A stretch of DNA of 15,599 bases from JAICTV01 sp035634055 (GCA_035634055.1 DASQDR010000003.1:1-15599), one strand, 5' to 3'; shown: positions 1 to 8,863, counted from the first letter of the stretch. The notes: generated by a model from the sequence alone, not told the origin. A program made the numbers and translations.

Positions 1-335
1 AGGTCCACCAGCGCGTTCTTCCACGTCTGGAGCATGGCCAGCGCCATGCACTCGTCCTGGCTGACGGCGACGTCGAAGCGGATCCCCCCCTTGAACGGCC
101 CGCGGGCGCCGTTGTGCTGGGCGCGGTAGCCGGTGAAGACCTGGATCGAGCCGTTGTCCATCCGCACCGGGCACGAGACCGTGAGCACGCGCTTCGGAGT
201 GGTCAGCACCATCCGCCAGGCCTCGTCCAGCTTCATCGTCTGGTAGACGCGGTCGAAGTACAGGTGCGCGTTCTGCCAGAACGACGAGTGCCGGTGGGTC
301 GTCGGCGCGAGGCGATCCGTCTGGGCAGCGGTCAT
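1..335 (-). CDS. gdhA: Glu/Leu/Phe/Val dehydrogenase family, probably glutamate dehydrogenase (N-terminal part only)
   Basis: The minus strand is open from an ATG at 335 to the left edge, giving about 111 residues of the N-terminal substrate-binding domain. The family's conserved core is visible as FTGYRAQHNGARGPFKGGIRF-like sequence, covering residues 67-87 (key residues R79, G80, K82, G83, G84), followed by ALAMLQTWKNALVDL at about 98-112 with the substrate-binding lysine K106. Known members interconvert glutamate and 2-oxoglutarate plus ammonia with NAD(P)H in the cytoplasm. The catalytic lysine and the Rossmann domain lie outside the window, so cofactor preference and amino-acid specificity cannot be read. 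The RVLTV..PVRMDNGSI stretch and the GYRAQHN block favour glutamate over leucine dehydrogenase. There is no clear Shine-Dalgarno. A weak -10-like TAAGAT ends 6 nt before the ATG. The gene is truncated by the window, not broken. Confidence 0.9.
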   Translation of the reverse strand, partial: MTAAQTDRLAPTTHRHSSFWQNAHLYFDRVYQTMKLDEAWRMVLTTPKRVLTVSCPVRMDNGSIQVFTGYRAQHNGARGPFKGGIRFDVAVSQDECMALAMLQTWKNALVD

Positions 336-374
336 GGCTGAATCTTACTGCCGGGCGGGGCAAAGGGAATGAAA

Positions 375-568
<194 letters not shown>

Positions 569-575
569 CTCGCCG

Positions 576-2666
576 TTACCGGCTCTGCCGGCGGATGGTC
601 ATATCAAAGTTTTTGACCATCGACTTGTACATGGTCCAGACGACCAGCGCGTAAGCGCCGGTCGCGATCCAGGAGAAGATCAGGACGATGATGCGGCCGG
701 TCGCCCAGTCGCCGCTGTTGGGCTGGAAGAGGCGGCCGCCGTAGCGGGAGGGATCGATCAGGATCGTGAGGATGGTGAAGGGGCTGAAGCTGCCGACGAC
801 GAGGCTCGCCTCGCCGGCGCGGAAGCCGTCGAGCGCGCTGTAGCCGCACCACCCGAGCCCGGCGCACAGGCCCAGCACGATCCCCACGCTGCTCATCACC
901 GCCCGCACGGTCGTGCGGCAGCGCAGCGACATCTGCATGCCCAGGATGCTGGCGAACGCGGCGACGATGATCAGCAGCCCGGGCAGGATCAGCACCGCCT
1001 CGGGGAAGACGATCCACTGGAAGCTCACCTCGTCGTCCGACACCGCGTAGCGCAGCGCGTCCTGGCCGATGAAGATCACCGCGCTCACGACCGGCACCGC
1101 CACCAGCGGCAGCACGTAGCTCACCAGCCCGCGCAGCTTGCCCCAGATGTAGTAGCGGCTGGTGATGGGGGTGGTCAGCAGCAGGTCGAGCGAGCCGTCC
1201 TCCTTCTCGCGCGTGACGGTGCTGGCGGCGGCGTTGGTGACGATCAGCAGGATGACGGCGAACTCCACGATCACCGACCCGAGCAGGAAGCTGCGCGTGT
1301 CGGCGGCGCTGAGCCGGCGGTTGACGTCGGCCAGGTCGATGCTCGTCAGCACGGTGCTGCCGGGGCTCACCGTCCCCTTGCTGACGACCTGGTAGCGCCC
1401 CTTGAGCTGGTCGGGCGTCGCCTCGTTCTTGTTCAGCGTGATGGTCAGGTTGGAGCGCGAGAGGTTGTAGGTGGTGGCCTTGTCGCCGTTGTTGATCGCC
1501 AGCGTGCGGCGGGCGGCGTCGTAGCTGTTGGGGGTGATGTGCTCGCCCTGGAGGTCCTCGCGGCTGAACATGACCGCCAGCACGATCGCGCCGGCGATGC
1601 CGGCGATGATGAACCCGTAGCGCAGCATCGACGCCCGGGCGGCGGACGCCTTGGTCTTGGCCTCGCGCCAAGCGATCGGGTTGCTCCAGACGTAGCGCGG
1701 CTTGCGCGTCTGGTCACCCTTGGAGATGTGCAGCTTCTGGAGCGCCCAGGTCTTGATGCTGCTGGTCTGCTGCGCCATCCGGCGGAGCAGCACGATCGAC
1801 GGCAGCGTCAGCACCAGGCTCAGGAACATCATGAACGACGGGAAGAACGTCTCGGGGCTGGAGAGGTACCACCCCCACGGCCAGCCGCGCAGGTCCGCCG
1901 GCAGTTGCGCCAGGTCCGGCGGCAGGTACGCCTGCTCGTGGAACAGCGTGCGCAGCGCCAGGAACGGGTGGATGCCGGTCAGCCAGCTCGTCGTCGAGCG
2001 CTCGACGGTCGTCGGGTCGAGGTAGATGTCGAAGTGGAAGAAGTTCAGCCGGTCGAGCAGGAACCCGCCGACCAGGAAGATCACGATGAACAGGTAGAAG
2101 CTGAAGATCGTCCGGCGGGTGCCGACCTTGAACGTGGCGATCGCCATGGCCAGCGAGCCGGTGACGAAGGTGGTCGAGGCGGCGATCAGGAACGACAGCA
2201 CGATGCTGCGGATGGCGACGCCGCCGAAGATCTGCGTGATCGAGAAGATCGGGATCCCGCTGATCAGCAGCGCGACGACGAAGAAGAGCCGGCTGAGCAG
2301 CGACCCCAGGACGATCTGCCCGTTGGTGAGCGGGGTGGAGAGCAGGATGTCGTAGGTCTGGCTGTCCTTCTCCTGCGTGATGGCGCCGGCGGTGAACACC
2401 GGCGCCAGCAGCGCGACCAGCCCGAGCTGGAGGTAGCTCATCTGCTGGAAGATGCGCGCCGAGACCTTGGCCAGCTCCCCCAGCGACCCGCCGCCGAGCG
2501 TGGCGCCCGAGCCGATGAGGGCAAAGATCACCACCAGGATGAGCAGCGCGAGGTAGCCGCAGCGCACGAACAGGTCGCGCCGCCGCTTCCCCGCGGCTTC
2601 AACCACGCGCAGCAGGATCGGGTTCGCCGGGACGAGCCGCCAGAAATAATCGAGGACGCCGACCAT
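576..2666 (-). CDS. ABC-2 type transporter permease with two homologous halves
   Basis: A protein of about 696 residues made of two repeated membrane halves. Half one (about 1-300) has hydrophobic segments near 38-53, 79-95, 118-145, 153-178 and 185-207. Half two starts near 325 and has segments near 350-368, 458-478, 510-535, 555-577, 588-605 and 655-680. Each half carries the family's amphipathic coupling motif: TQEKDSQTYDILLSTP at about 97-112 and TREKEDGSLDLLLTTP at about 485-500. Such permeases are usually one half long (GldF/NosY type) and pair with a separate ATPase, so this looks like an internal duplication or fusion forming both transmembrane subunits in one chain. It acts in the cytoplasmic membrane; the substrate is unknown. 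The ATG at 2666 is chosen because the upstream in-frame TTG (2705) lies in the repeat of the inserted cassette. No Shine-Dalgarno is visible before 2666. It is last in the ABC operon. Confidence 0.88.
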   Translation of the reverse strand: MVGVLDYFWRLVPANPILLRVVEAAGKRRRDLFVRCGYLALLILVVIFALIGSGATLGGGSLGELAKVSARIFQQMSYLQLGLVALLAPVFTAGAITQEKDSQTYDILLSTPLTNGQIVLGSLLSRLFFVVALLISGIPIFSITQIFGGVAIRSIVLSFLIAASTTFVTGSLAMAIATFKVGTRRTIFSFYLFIVIFLVGGFLLDRLNFFHFDIYLDPTTVERSTTSWLTGIHPFLALRTLFHEQAYLPPDLAQLPADLRGWPWGWYLSSPETFFPSFMMFLSLVLTLPSIVLLRRMAQQTSSIKTWALQKLHISKGDQTRKPRYVWSNPIAWREAKTKASAARASMLRYGFIIAGIAGAIVLAVMFSREDLQGEHITPNSYDAARRTLAINNGDKATTYNLSRSNLTITLNKNEATPDQLKGRYQVVSKGTVSPGSTVLTSIDLADVNRRLSAADTRSFLLGSVIVEFAVILLIVTNAAASTVTREKEDGSLDLLLTTPITSRYYIWGKLRGLVSYVLPLVAVPVVSAVIFIGQDALRYAVSDDEVSFQWIVFPEAVLILPGLLIIVAAFASILGMQMSLRCRTTVRAVMSSVGIVLGLCAGLGWCGYSALDGFRAGEASLVVGSFSPFTILTILIDPSRYGGRLFQPNSGDWATGRIIVLIFSWIATGAYALVVWTMYKSMVKNFDMTIRRQSR

Positions 2667-2688
2667 GGGGGAAGTCCGGATGACCAAG

Positions 2689-2738
2689 CCGAATGACGAA
2701 ATCAAAATGACGAATCAATGACGAAATCAGAATGACGA
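2689..2738. repeat. Left inverted repeat of the four-helix-bundle cassette
   Basis: A 50-nt stretch built from four copies of an AATGACGA word separated by ATCA-like linkers. Its start, CCGAATGACGAAATCA, matches the reverse complement of the right repeat with one difference over those 16 bases. The outer end lies 22 bp from the permease ATG. Confidence 0.85.
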
Positions 2739-2739
2739 G

Positions 2740-3102
2740 TCAGACGGTACGGCGACGGATGGCGCCGAAGATCAGGTTCAGCTCCTTTGCCTCCTGCCAG
2801 ATCGCCCGCGCCTCTTGTGGGAGCTGATCCTCGGCGGCGACAACCATTCGAACCCAATGTTTCGTCTCCCTTGCCTCGCGCCGACAAAGGCCAATCTTGA
2901 ACCGGAAGTCTTTCCGCCAATCACAGTCATCGGCCTCAGCGTAGTTCGCGCCAACGCTGGTTCCCGCTCTGACCAGTTGTCCAGTGAGCGGCCGCGTTAC
3001 ATCGTTCGCCGGAATCTTCTTCGCGAACGCGATGACGGCTTCCCCGAACAGCGCCGTTCGCTCCTCAAGGTCGAAGTTCGAACCGCCCGTCGCTTTCGTC
3101 AT
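2740..3102 (-). CDS. Four helix bundle protein, S23/23S rRNA intervening-sequence (Avd-like) family
   Basis: A 120-residue protein of the size and pattern of the 23S_rRNA_IVP / TIGR02436 four-helix-bundle family. It has the family opening DLEERTALFGEAVIAFAKKIP (residues about 11-31), the signature LVRAGTSVGANYAEAD (about 43-58), and then DFRFKIGLCRREARETKHW (about 65-83), with a predicted final helix to 117. Family members form pentamers. Avd, the accessory protein of diversity-generating retroelements, shares the fold and binds nucleic acid and reverse transcriptase; most stand-alone members have no known function. No reverse transcriptase or rRNA gene is near. The ATG at 3102 lies inside the right inverted repeat (AATGACGA), and the TGA at 2740 is just inside the left one. 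It is co-directional with the ABC operon and would be co-transcribed with it unless it has its own promoter. Confidence 0.88.
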   Translation of the reverse strand: MTKATGGSNFDLEERTALFGEAVIAFAKKIPANDVTRPLTGQLVRAGTSVGANYAEADDCDWRKDFRFKIGLCRREARETKHWVRMVVAAEDQLPQEARAIWQEAKELNLIFGAIRRRTV

Positions 3103-3146
3103 TCGACCTTCGTCATTGATTTCGTCATTCTGATTTCCTCATTCGG
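3096..3146. repeat. Right inverted repeat of the four-helix-bundle cassette
   Basis: A 51-nt stretch whose reverse complement aligns with the left repeat with one 1-base gap and about six mismatches. The inner word supplies the ATG of the four-helix-bundle gene. The outer end is 5 bp from the stop codon of the upstream ATPase gene. Confidence 0.85.
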
Positions 3147-3151
3147 AATTC

Positions 3152-4074
<923 letters not shown>

Positions 4075-4087
<13 letters not shown>

Positions 4088-6924
4088 GTCGCGGCCTCCG
4101 GTTCGAACCCACGCGCGCTGGCCGTCGCGTTCGGCGTGACAGGTGACGGGACGGGCGAAAAGGCCCCAGGTTCCCCGGGCGCCGTTTGCGGCGTGGGCTG
4201 CTGCTGCTGCTGCTGTTGCAGCCGCTGGCGTTGCTGCTGCTGTTGCTGTTGCCGCAACTGTTGCTGTTGTTGTTGGCGGGCGCGGGTGGCGGCGCGGCGC
4301 GCTTCCGTCGCCATCCGCCGCTGCTCGGGCGTCAGGGTGTTGGGGAGCGGGCCGGTCAGGTACTTCTGCGGGTCGAATGCCTGCTCGACCGACACCGGCG
4401 CCGTCGGCTCCGCCTCCGCGCCGGGCGCGGTGGCGGGGCGGGTGCTGGGCAGCGTGGTGGCGGCGGCGCCGACGCGCTCGATCGGCAGGTCGAACTGGAA
4501 CAAGACGGTTCCCTTGCCGGCGACCGGGTCGCCGTTGACCAGCAACGGGAACGGGAGCGGCGCGTCGCGCTCGCCCTCGGCGATGACGACCAGCCGGCCG
4601 GCGGAGATCGCCTTGCCCACGCTCAGGTACCGCCCGCCGCGGCGAAGCACCTCCACCCGGTCGGCGTTGAAACCGGTGCGGTTCTTCATCGGCGGCAGGC
4701 GGTCGAAAAGGCTCATCATCGCGAACGAGTGGTAAATCTGCTGCTCGCTGGTCGGCAAATCGTCGCGCGTGGCGTTGGCGAAGCTGGAACTGCGCAGCAG
4801 CGAGAACCAGTAGCTGGACCACCCCATGCCCGAGCCCGCCTTGCCCATCGGGCCGCGCAGGCGGAACTTCTGCTCCGGCCGGCCGCTCAGGTTCGTCAGG
4901 TCCTCCTGGCGCTGCGACGGCACGATGAATTTGACGGCGCGATCGTGGAACTCGGCCAGTTCCACGGTCTGACCCTTCTCCCACGCCGGCAGGAAAAGGA
5001 TGTAATCGTCGTTGTCCCTCGGGCTGTAGTAGGCGAAGTAGACGTTGCGCAGCCGCTGCCCCGTCCCGTTGTTGACCTGTCCCTCGAAGCGCCAGACGTC
5101 GTCCTCGAACGACAACCTGGCCTTGCCGCTGACGGTGCCGGCGGCGGGGCCGACCCGGCGGGCGCTGAACTGCTTGAGCGTGCTGCGGAACGGCGGGGCG
5201 ATCTCGACCGGCCCGTCCTCCATGCCGTCGCGCACGGGGATCACGTACGGGAGCTGCGCCGGGAACTCGATGTCGCCCGGGGCGTGCTGCGGGTGGCGCG
5301 GGTAGGCGACCAGGTAGCTCACGTGCTTGGGCGAGACTTCCGGCAGCGTCAGCGTCTGCGCGCCGTCGCGCGGGATGTAGAGCCCGAACTGGCTGATCGC
5401 CACCGCCGGCTCACCGCCGCCGGTCGTGCCGCGCACGAGCGTGACGTGGTTCATCTCGGGCGGCCCGCGCACGACCAGCTTCACCACCAGCACGGTCAGG
5501 ACCGTCGCCACCAGCGCGGAGAAGGCGAAGAAGAACCAGCTCAACTGCGCCCGGCTGCGAGTCAGCAGGTAAAGGTAGACGCCGGGGCCGGCCACCACCC
5601 AGTAGGCGATGAAGAAGACCACCGCGATCGACACCAGCATCTGCCCCTTGCTCTTGAGCTCCAGCCCGGCCAGCAGCGAGTGCCCGATGTCGACCGCCGA
5701 CCCGGCGCGGTAGGTGTTCTTGAACTGCTCGGGCGTCTGGTTGTCGATCACCAGCAGGTCGTGGTTGAAGTCCAGCACCTTGTCCCAGACGTAGGGCCAG
5801 CCGCTCTTGGCGCGGCCGGTGATGGCGGGGTCGGACAGGTCGTGCGCCACCCACGTGACGCAGCCGAAGCCGTGGCCGATGCGGGCGAGGTAGGGGGACT
5901 GGTCGGTGCCGTCGGCGTTCCACCCGATCGCCATCTCGACGACCGCGCCCGGCTTGGGGACCGCGCGGGCGAACATGAACGGGCCCTGGGGCAGCGCCCA
6001 GTCATCGCGGCGGCGGTTGGTGCCGCTGAACGGGTCGCCCGCCTCGGCTTCGCGGCGCAGCGCCTGGTCCCACCGGTCGCGCTGCGCGGTGGCCAGCCCG
6101 CGGAGGGGCTCGAGGTTGTCGCGCGGCGCGACCTCCTTCACCTCGACCGGCAACAGCTCGGCGACCGACGCCGTCGCGTCGCGCTGCGCGGGCTGGCATA
6201 CCACGAGGTGCCCGCCGCCGCGCACGTACGACTGGATCGCGTTGTAACGCTTCTCGTCGCTGGGCTTGCTCGGGTCGGGCAGCGGGGCGGCCAGCCAGAC
6301 GATCGCGTCGACCATCTCGTAGCCGCGCACGTCTTCCGGCAGGTCCATCGAGCGGACGGTGACGAAGACGATGTCCTCCATCGTCCCGATCGCCTGCTGG
6401 TAGTCGCGCCAGACCGGCTGCTGCGCGCCGTCGGAGATGGCCAGCACCATTTTCACCCCGCGCGGCGCGCTGAACGGCCCGGCCTGCACGTTCTCGATAT
6501 TCGTGATGGTCTGGGTGACGGGGAGCTGGATGAGCTGGCGGCCGCGCTCGTCGCAGAGGAAGACCTTGAGGTCCTTCTGGAGGTCGCGCAGCGTCCCGCC
6601 GCGGGAGGTGTCCGGCAGCCCGTTGTCGGTCGGCTGCGGGATGAAGTACATCCAGAAGCGCTGCTCGGGCCCGCGGCCGTCGTCGGAGCCGGTCAGGCTC
6701 ACGTCCTGCTTGAAGATCTCGTGGTCCTGGTCCAGGTCCTTCTGCACCACGCGGATCTGGTAGGTGCCGCTGCGCTCCGCCTGCACGCGCACCAGCATCG
6801 GGACGTGAACGTTCGGGCGGTAGAGCGAGCCGAACCCGATGCTCTCGACCTCGCCCTTGGCTTGGCCGAGCGCGCACAGGGGAAAGCAGAGGAGGAGGAG
6901 AAGCCCCGCGAGGATACGACGCAT
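4075..6924 (-). CDS. Large secreted/membrane auxiliary protein of the ABC operon, with glutamine-rich C-terminus
   Basis: A protein of 949 residues. A signal peptide is clear at 1-21 (MRR start, leucine-rich core, CALG). Residues about 23-160 look like beta-rich extracytoplasmic sequence. Residues about 185-260 (DIVFVTVRSMDLP, then AIVWLAAP, then SYVRGGGHLVVCQP) resemble the class-I glutamine-amidotransferase-like fold found in GldG/ABC auxiliary proteins, without an evident catalytic triad. Two membrane segments lie near 429-455 and 461-484, and a long second extracytoplasmic part follows. The tail (about 884-909) is nearly pure glutamine broken by Arg and Leu, then Pro/Thr-rich. The 13-nt overlap with the ATPase gene says it belongs to the same transporter, so a GldG-like partner role is an inference. 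The ATG at 6924 is chosen for the signal peptide. A -10-like TACATT lies 9 nt upstream. I do not recognise a characterised homologue. Confidence 0.82.
4198..4275 (-). repeat. CAG/CAA polyglutamine-coding tract
   Basis: About 26 codons, mostly CAG and CAA with a few Arg and Leu codons, near the 3' end of the large ABC auxiliary gene. A slippage-prone tract like this usually varies in length between relatives. Confidence 0.9.
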
Positions 6925-6933
6925 CGGTGTAGA

Positions 6934-6939
6934 AATGTA
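6934..6939 (-). promoter_or_regulatory. Possible -10 element upstream of the ABC operon
   Basis: TACATT on the minus strand ends 9 nt before the ATG at 6924, in the 53-bp gap after the MazG-like gene. No -35 consensus is visible. If real, the transcript leader would be only a few bases long. Confidence 0.25.
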
Positions 6940-6977
6940 CGTCCGCCCGCCGGGCCGGACAAGTGGGGGCGGCACCT

Positions 6978-7364
6978 TTACTTATGCCCCTGCGGGCGGT
7001 TGGCCGACAGGTACTTGCGCGCCACCGCCGACGCCAGGTCCACGTCGTTGATGTTGGCGAGGGTGCAGAGCCACGCCACCACGTCGGCGAATTCTTCCTC
7101 GAGGTTGGCGCGATCGTCGTTGCGCGCCAGCGCGCGGGCCAGCTCGCCGATCTCTTCCGAAAAGTGCAGCCACGTGCCCGGCGTGCCGCGGGCGCGGTCG
7201 TGCGCCGCGTAGCGGTCGGCGATGTGCTTCTGGAAGCCGGCGAAGGTGAGCTCGCCGCCGGCACCACCACCGCCGCCGTCTCCACCGTCGCCGCCGGCAC
7301 CACCGCCGCCCGGCCGGGCGGCCCCATCGTTCGTCCCGCTCGCGTCGCTCATCTCGCGCGGCAT
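6978..7364 (-). CDS. MazG-like nucleotide pyrophosphohydrolase
   Basis: A 128-residue protein with the all-alpha NTP pyrophosphohydrolase fold of the MazG/dUTPase family. The metal-binding signature is complete: EEIGE (E71, E74) and then EEEFADVV (E91, D94), about 20 residues apart, followed by WLCTLANINDVDLASAVARKY, a typical C-terminal helix. Known relatives hydrolyse (d)NTPs to NMP and pyrophosphate and clean up non-canonical nucleotides in the cytoplasm. The single short domain fits the small MazG-like group, not the double-domain E. coli MazG. Residues 18-37 are almost all glycine, an unusual leader coded by a GCC/ACC-type simple repeat. Two starts are possible, ATG 7364 or ATG 7352 (MSDASG); neither has a strong Shine-Dalgarno. 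It is divergent from the lipoprotein gene at 7450 and 53 bp upstream of the ABC operon. Confidence 0.85.
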   Translation of the reverse strand: MPREMSDASGTNDGAARPGGGGAGGDGGDGGGGGAGGELTFAGFQKHIADRYAAHDRARGTPGTWLHFSEEIGELARALARNDDRANLEEEFADVVAWLCTLANINDVDLASAVARKYLSANRPQGHK

Positions 7365-7431
7365 CGTGGCATAAAGACGCTACGTTGTCACCCGGTTAGA
7401 CTCACCGCGCCGGCCTCACGGCGGGCGGCAC

Positions 7432-7439
7432 AGGAGGAA
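7432..7439 (+). promoter_or_regulatory. Shine-Dalgarno AGGAGGAA before the lipoprotein gene
   Basis: A near-perfect AGGAGG lies 10 nt before the ATG at 7450. It is the only strong ribosome binding site in the window and fixes this start. Most other genes here lack one. Confidence 0.85.
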
Positions 7440-7449
7440 CGTCACCATC

Positions 7450-8523
7450 ATGCGGCACCCCTCGATCCTCGCGCTGGCGGCACTGCTTCTCGCGCTGGCG
7501 ACCGCCTGCGACCGCTCGCCCGCCACCCCCGCGGCCGGCCCGGCGACCCAGCCCGCGGGTGACGTCGTCCTCTACTCCAGCATCGACGAGCCCTACCTTC
7601 GCCCGCTCATCGCCCGCTTCGAGCGGCAGGCGGGGCTCAAGGTCGTGCTCGTGACCGACACCGAGGCGACCAAGAGCGCAGGCCTGGTCCAGCGCCTCGA
7701 CGCCGAGCGCGAGCGACCCAAGGCGGACGTTTACTGGGGCAACGAGGTCTTCCACACGCTCAACCTCGTCGAGCAGGGGTTGTTCGCTCCTTACCGCCCG
7801 AAGCCGGCGGACGACGTGCCGGCGCGGTGGCGCGGCCCCGGCGACCTCTGGACCGCCATCGGGCTCCGCGCCCGCGTGATCGGCGTCTCGACCCGCCCGG
7901 AACACAAGGACGCCGTTGCCCGCATTAAATCCGTGGAGGACCTGGCGGGCCCCGCGCTGAAGGGCAAGGTGGCCGTCGCGCATCCCGCCTTCGGCACCAC
8001 GAGCGGGCACTTCGCGGCACTGGCGGTGCTGTGGGGACCGGAGCGATATGGGAAATTCCTCCGCGGCCTGCGCGCGAACGAGGTCAAGCTGCTCGGCGGC
8101 AACTCGGTGGTGGTTGACCAGGTGGCGGGTGGGAACTTCGTTGCCGGCACGACCGACAACGACGACGTGAACAACGCCCGGGCCGACAACCGACCGATCG
8201 ACGCCGTCTTGCCCGACCAGTCGCCGGACGGCGTCGGCACGCTGCTCATCCCCAGCACCATCGCGCTGATCGACAACGCCCCGCACCCGGACAACGGCCG
8301 GAAGCTGATCGATTTCCTGTGTGACCCAGCCGTCGAGAAGGAGCTGATCGCGGGGCGGTTCTTCGCCTACTCCGCCCGGGAAAGCGGGAAGGTGAAGGCG
8401 ATGGACGTGGACTACGCGAAGGTGGCGAAGGAACTGCGGCCGGCGGTCGAAACGGCTCTGAACATCCTCCAGGATCGTCAAGCCACGCCGACCGCGCCCG
8501 CGCCGACGGGGGCGCAGCCGTGA
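7450..8523 (+). CDS. ABC transporter substrate-binding lipoprotein (extracellular solute-binding protein family 1-like)
   Basis: A 357-residue protein with a signal peptide and probable lipoprotein cysteine C20 (LALATAC; the -3 residue is Ala, slightly off the lipobox consensus). A Pro/Ala-rich linker runs to about 37. The mature part starts with VVLYSSIDEPYLRPLIARFE (about 39-58) and continues with ADVYWGNEVFHTLNLVEQGLFAPY (about 95-118), the typical opening of FbpA/AfuA/thiamine-type periplasmic binding proteins. The family captures ferric ion, phosphonate or small organic ligands for import. I do not see the adjacent tyrosine pair that binds iron in FbpA, so iron is not assured. No permease or ATPase gene follows, so it is an orphan in this window. 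The start is set by the AGGAGGAA at 7432. LspA, coded at 14175-14834, would be the processing peptidase. Confidence 0.88.
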   Translation: MRHPSILALAALLLALATACDRSPATPAAGPATQPAGDVVLYSSIDEPYLRPLIARFERQAGLKVVLVTDTEATKSAGLVQRLDAERERPKADVYWGNEVFHTLNLVEQGLFAPYRPKPADDVPARWRGPGDLWTAIGLRARVIGVSTRPEHKDAVARIKSVEDLAGPALKGKVAVAHPAFGTTSGHFAALAVLWGPERYGKFLRGLRANEVKLLGGNSVVVDQVAGGNFVAGTTDNDDVNNARADNRPIDAVLPDQSPDGVGTLLIPSTIALIDNAPHPDNGRKLIDFLCDPAVEKELIAGRFFAYSARESGKVKAMDVDYAKVAKELRPAVETALNILQDRQATPTAPAPTGAQP

Positions 8524-8577
8524 GTGCATGGCATCGTCCTGAGCTCACGGAGTAAGCCTGGACCAGCGGCCCGCGCC

Positions 8578-8811
8578 TCACGCGGCGTGGCGGCGGGAAT
8601 GGGATTGGGCGTTTCGGATCAGCTCTTTGCGGCGGCGGCGCTCGTCGCGGCGGGTTCGCGGCTTCGACGGGCCGCGGTCCACCAGCCGCCTGACCATGCC
8701 TAGAAGCGTGCCGGCGGTGAAGGCGGTGCCGTGGATGAGGTACCCCAACGGGAGCGAAATCCACTTCCATCGACGCTGCTGTTGAACGGACTTGCTTGTC
8801 ACGTACCCCAC
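8578..8811 (-). CDS. Small basic protein, unknown, doubtful
   Basis: A possible 77-residue ORF starting with GTG at 8811. Residues about 16-42 (WKWISLPLGYLIHGTAFTAGTLLGMV) could form one membrane helix. The C-terminal 30 residues are Arg/Lys-rich and likely cytoplasmic. It is the only plausible gene between the lipoprotein gene, with which it converges, and the TPR gene. The absence of an ATG, the lack of a ribosome binding site and the Arg-rich composition common to chance ORFs in GC-rich DNA keep confidence low. I do not recognise it. Confidence 0.35.
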   Translation of the reverse strand: MGYVTSKSVQQQRRWKWISLPLGYLIHGTAFTAGTLLGMVRRLVDRGPSKPRTRRDERRRRKELIRNAQSHSRRHAA

Positions 8812-8826
8812 ACAGCAATAGCTGTG
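8811..8826. repeat. Small perfect hairpin
   Basis: CACAGC AATA GCTGTG is a perfect 6-bp stem with a 4-nt loop just upstream of the doubtful small ORF. It has no T-run, so it is not a standard terminator. Confidence 0.5.
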
Positions 8827-8841
8827 CCGGGTTCACAAGAG

Positions 8842-8863
8842 CGTGCCGCCACGAGCCGGCACG
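8842..8863. repeat. Small hairpin
   Basis: CGTGCCG and CGGCACG form a 7-bp perfect stem around an 8-nt loop. It lies in the otherwise featureless 8812-8992 gap, downstream of the TPR gene's stop. It could be a weak terminator or chance in GC-rich DNA. Confidence 0.4.

Larger units (their letters stand above)
2689..3146 (-). mobile_element. Four-helix-bundle (S23/IVP-like) cassette bounded by inverted repeats
   Basis: A 458-bp unit consisting of left repeat (2689-2738), one small gene (2740-3102) and right repeat (3096-3146). The repeats match at about 44 of 51 positions in opposite orientation. The unit fits tightly: the gene's stop codon starts 2 nt inside the left repeat, and its ATG lies in the inner edge of the right repeat. 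It sits between the ATPase stop (3152) and the permease ATG (2666), splitting an otherwise compact operon. The inside is visibly less GC-rich than the neighbouring genes. I see no transposase and no clear target duplication, so mobility is inferred from structure only. Related stand-alone four-helix-bundle genes are known from 23S rRNA intervening sequences and many bacterial intergenic regions. Confidence 0.7.

Noticed and set aside
1539..2696. 385-residue open frame on the plus strand
   Set aside because: It is antisense to the permease gene and made of Asp/Glu/Arg/Gln repeats, a codon-bias shadow.
2667..2705. TTG start giving a 13-residue extension of the permease
   Set aside because: The extension is coded partly by the cassette's repeat and is not expected to be conserved. 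The ATG at 2666 begins the permease-like sequence.
2740..3102. Diversity-generating retroelement accessory gene (avd)
   Set aside because: The protein shares the fold, but no reverse transcriptase, template repeat or variable repeat is visible in the window, so a DGR cannot be claimed.
2689..3146. 23S rRNA intervening sequence
   Set aside because: The family name comes from rRNA insertions, but the flanks here are ABC transporter genes and no rRNA sequence is present.
6941..6960. Terminator hairpin before the ABC auxiliary gene
   Set aside because: GTCCG and CGGAC pair for only 5 bp plus scattered matches with no T-run, too weak to call.
4186..7212. 1008-residue open frame on the plus strand
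   Set aside because: It lies antisense to the ABC auxiliary and MazG-like genes. Its translation is low-complexity Arg/Ala/Leu/Gln/His with no domain pattern, the usual shadow of GC-rich codon bias.
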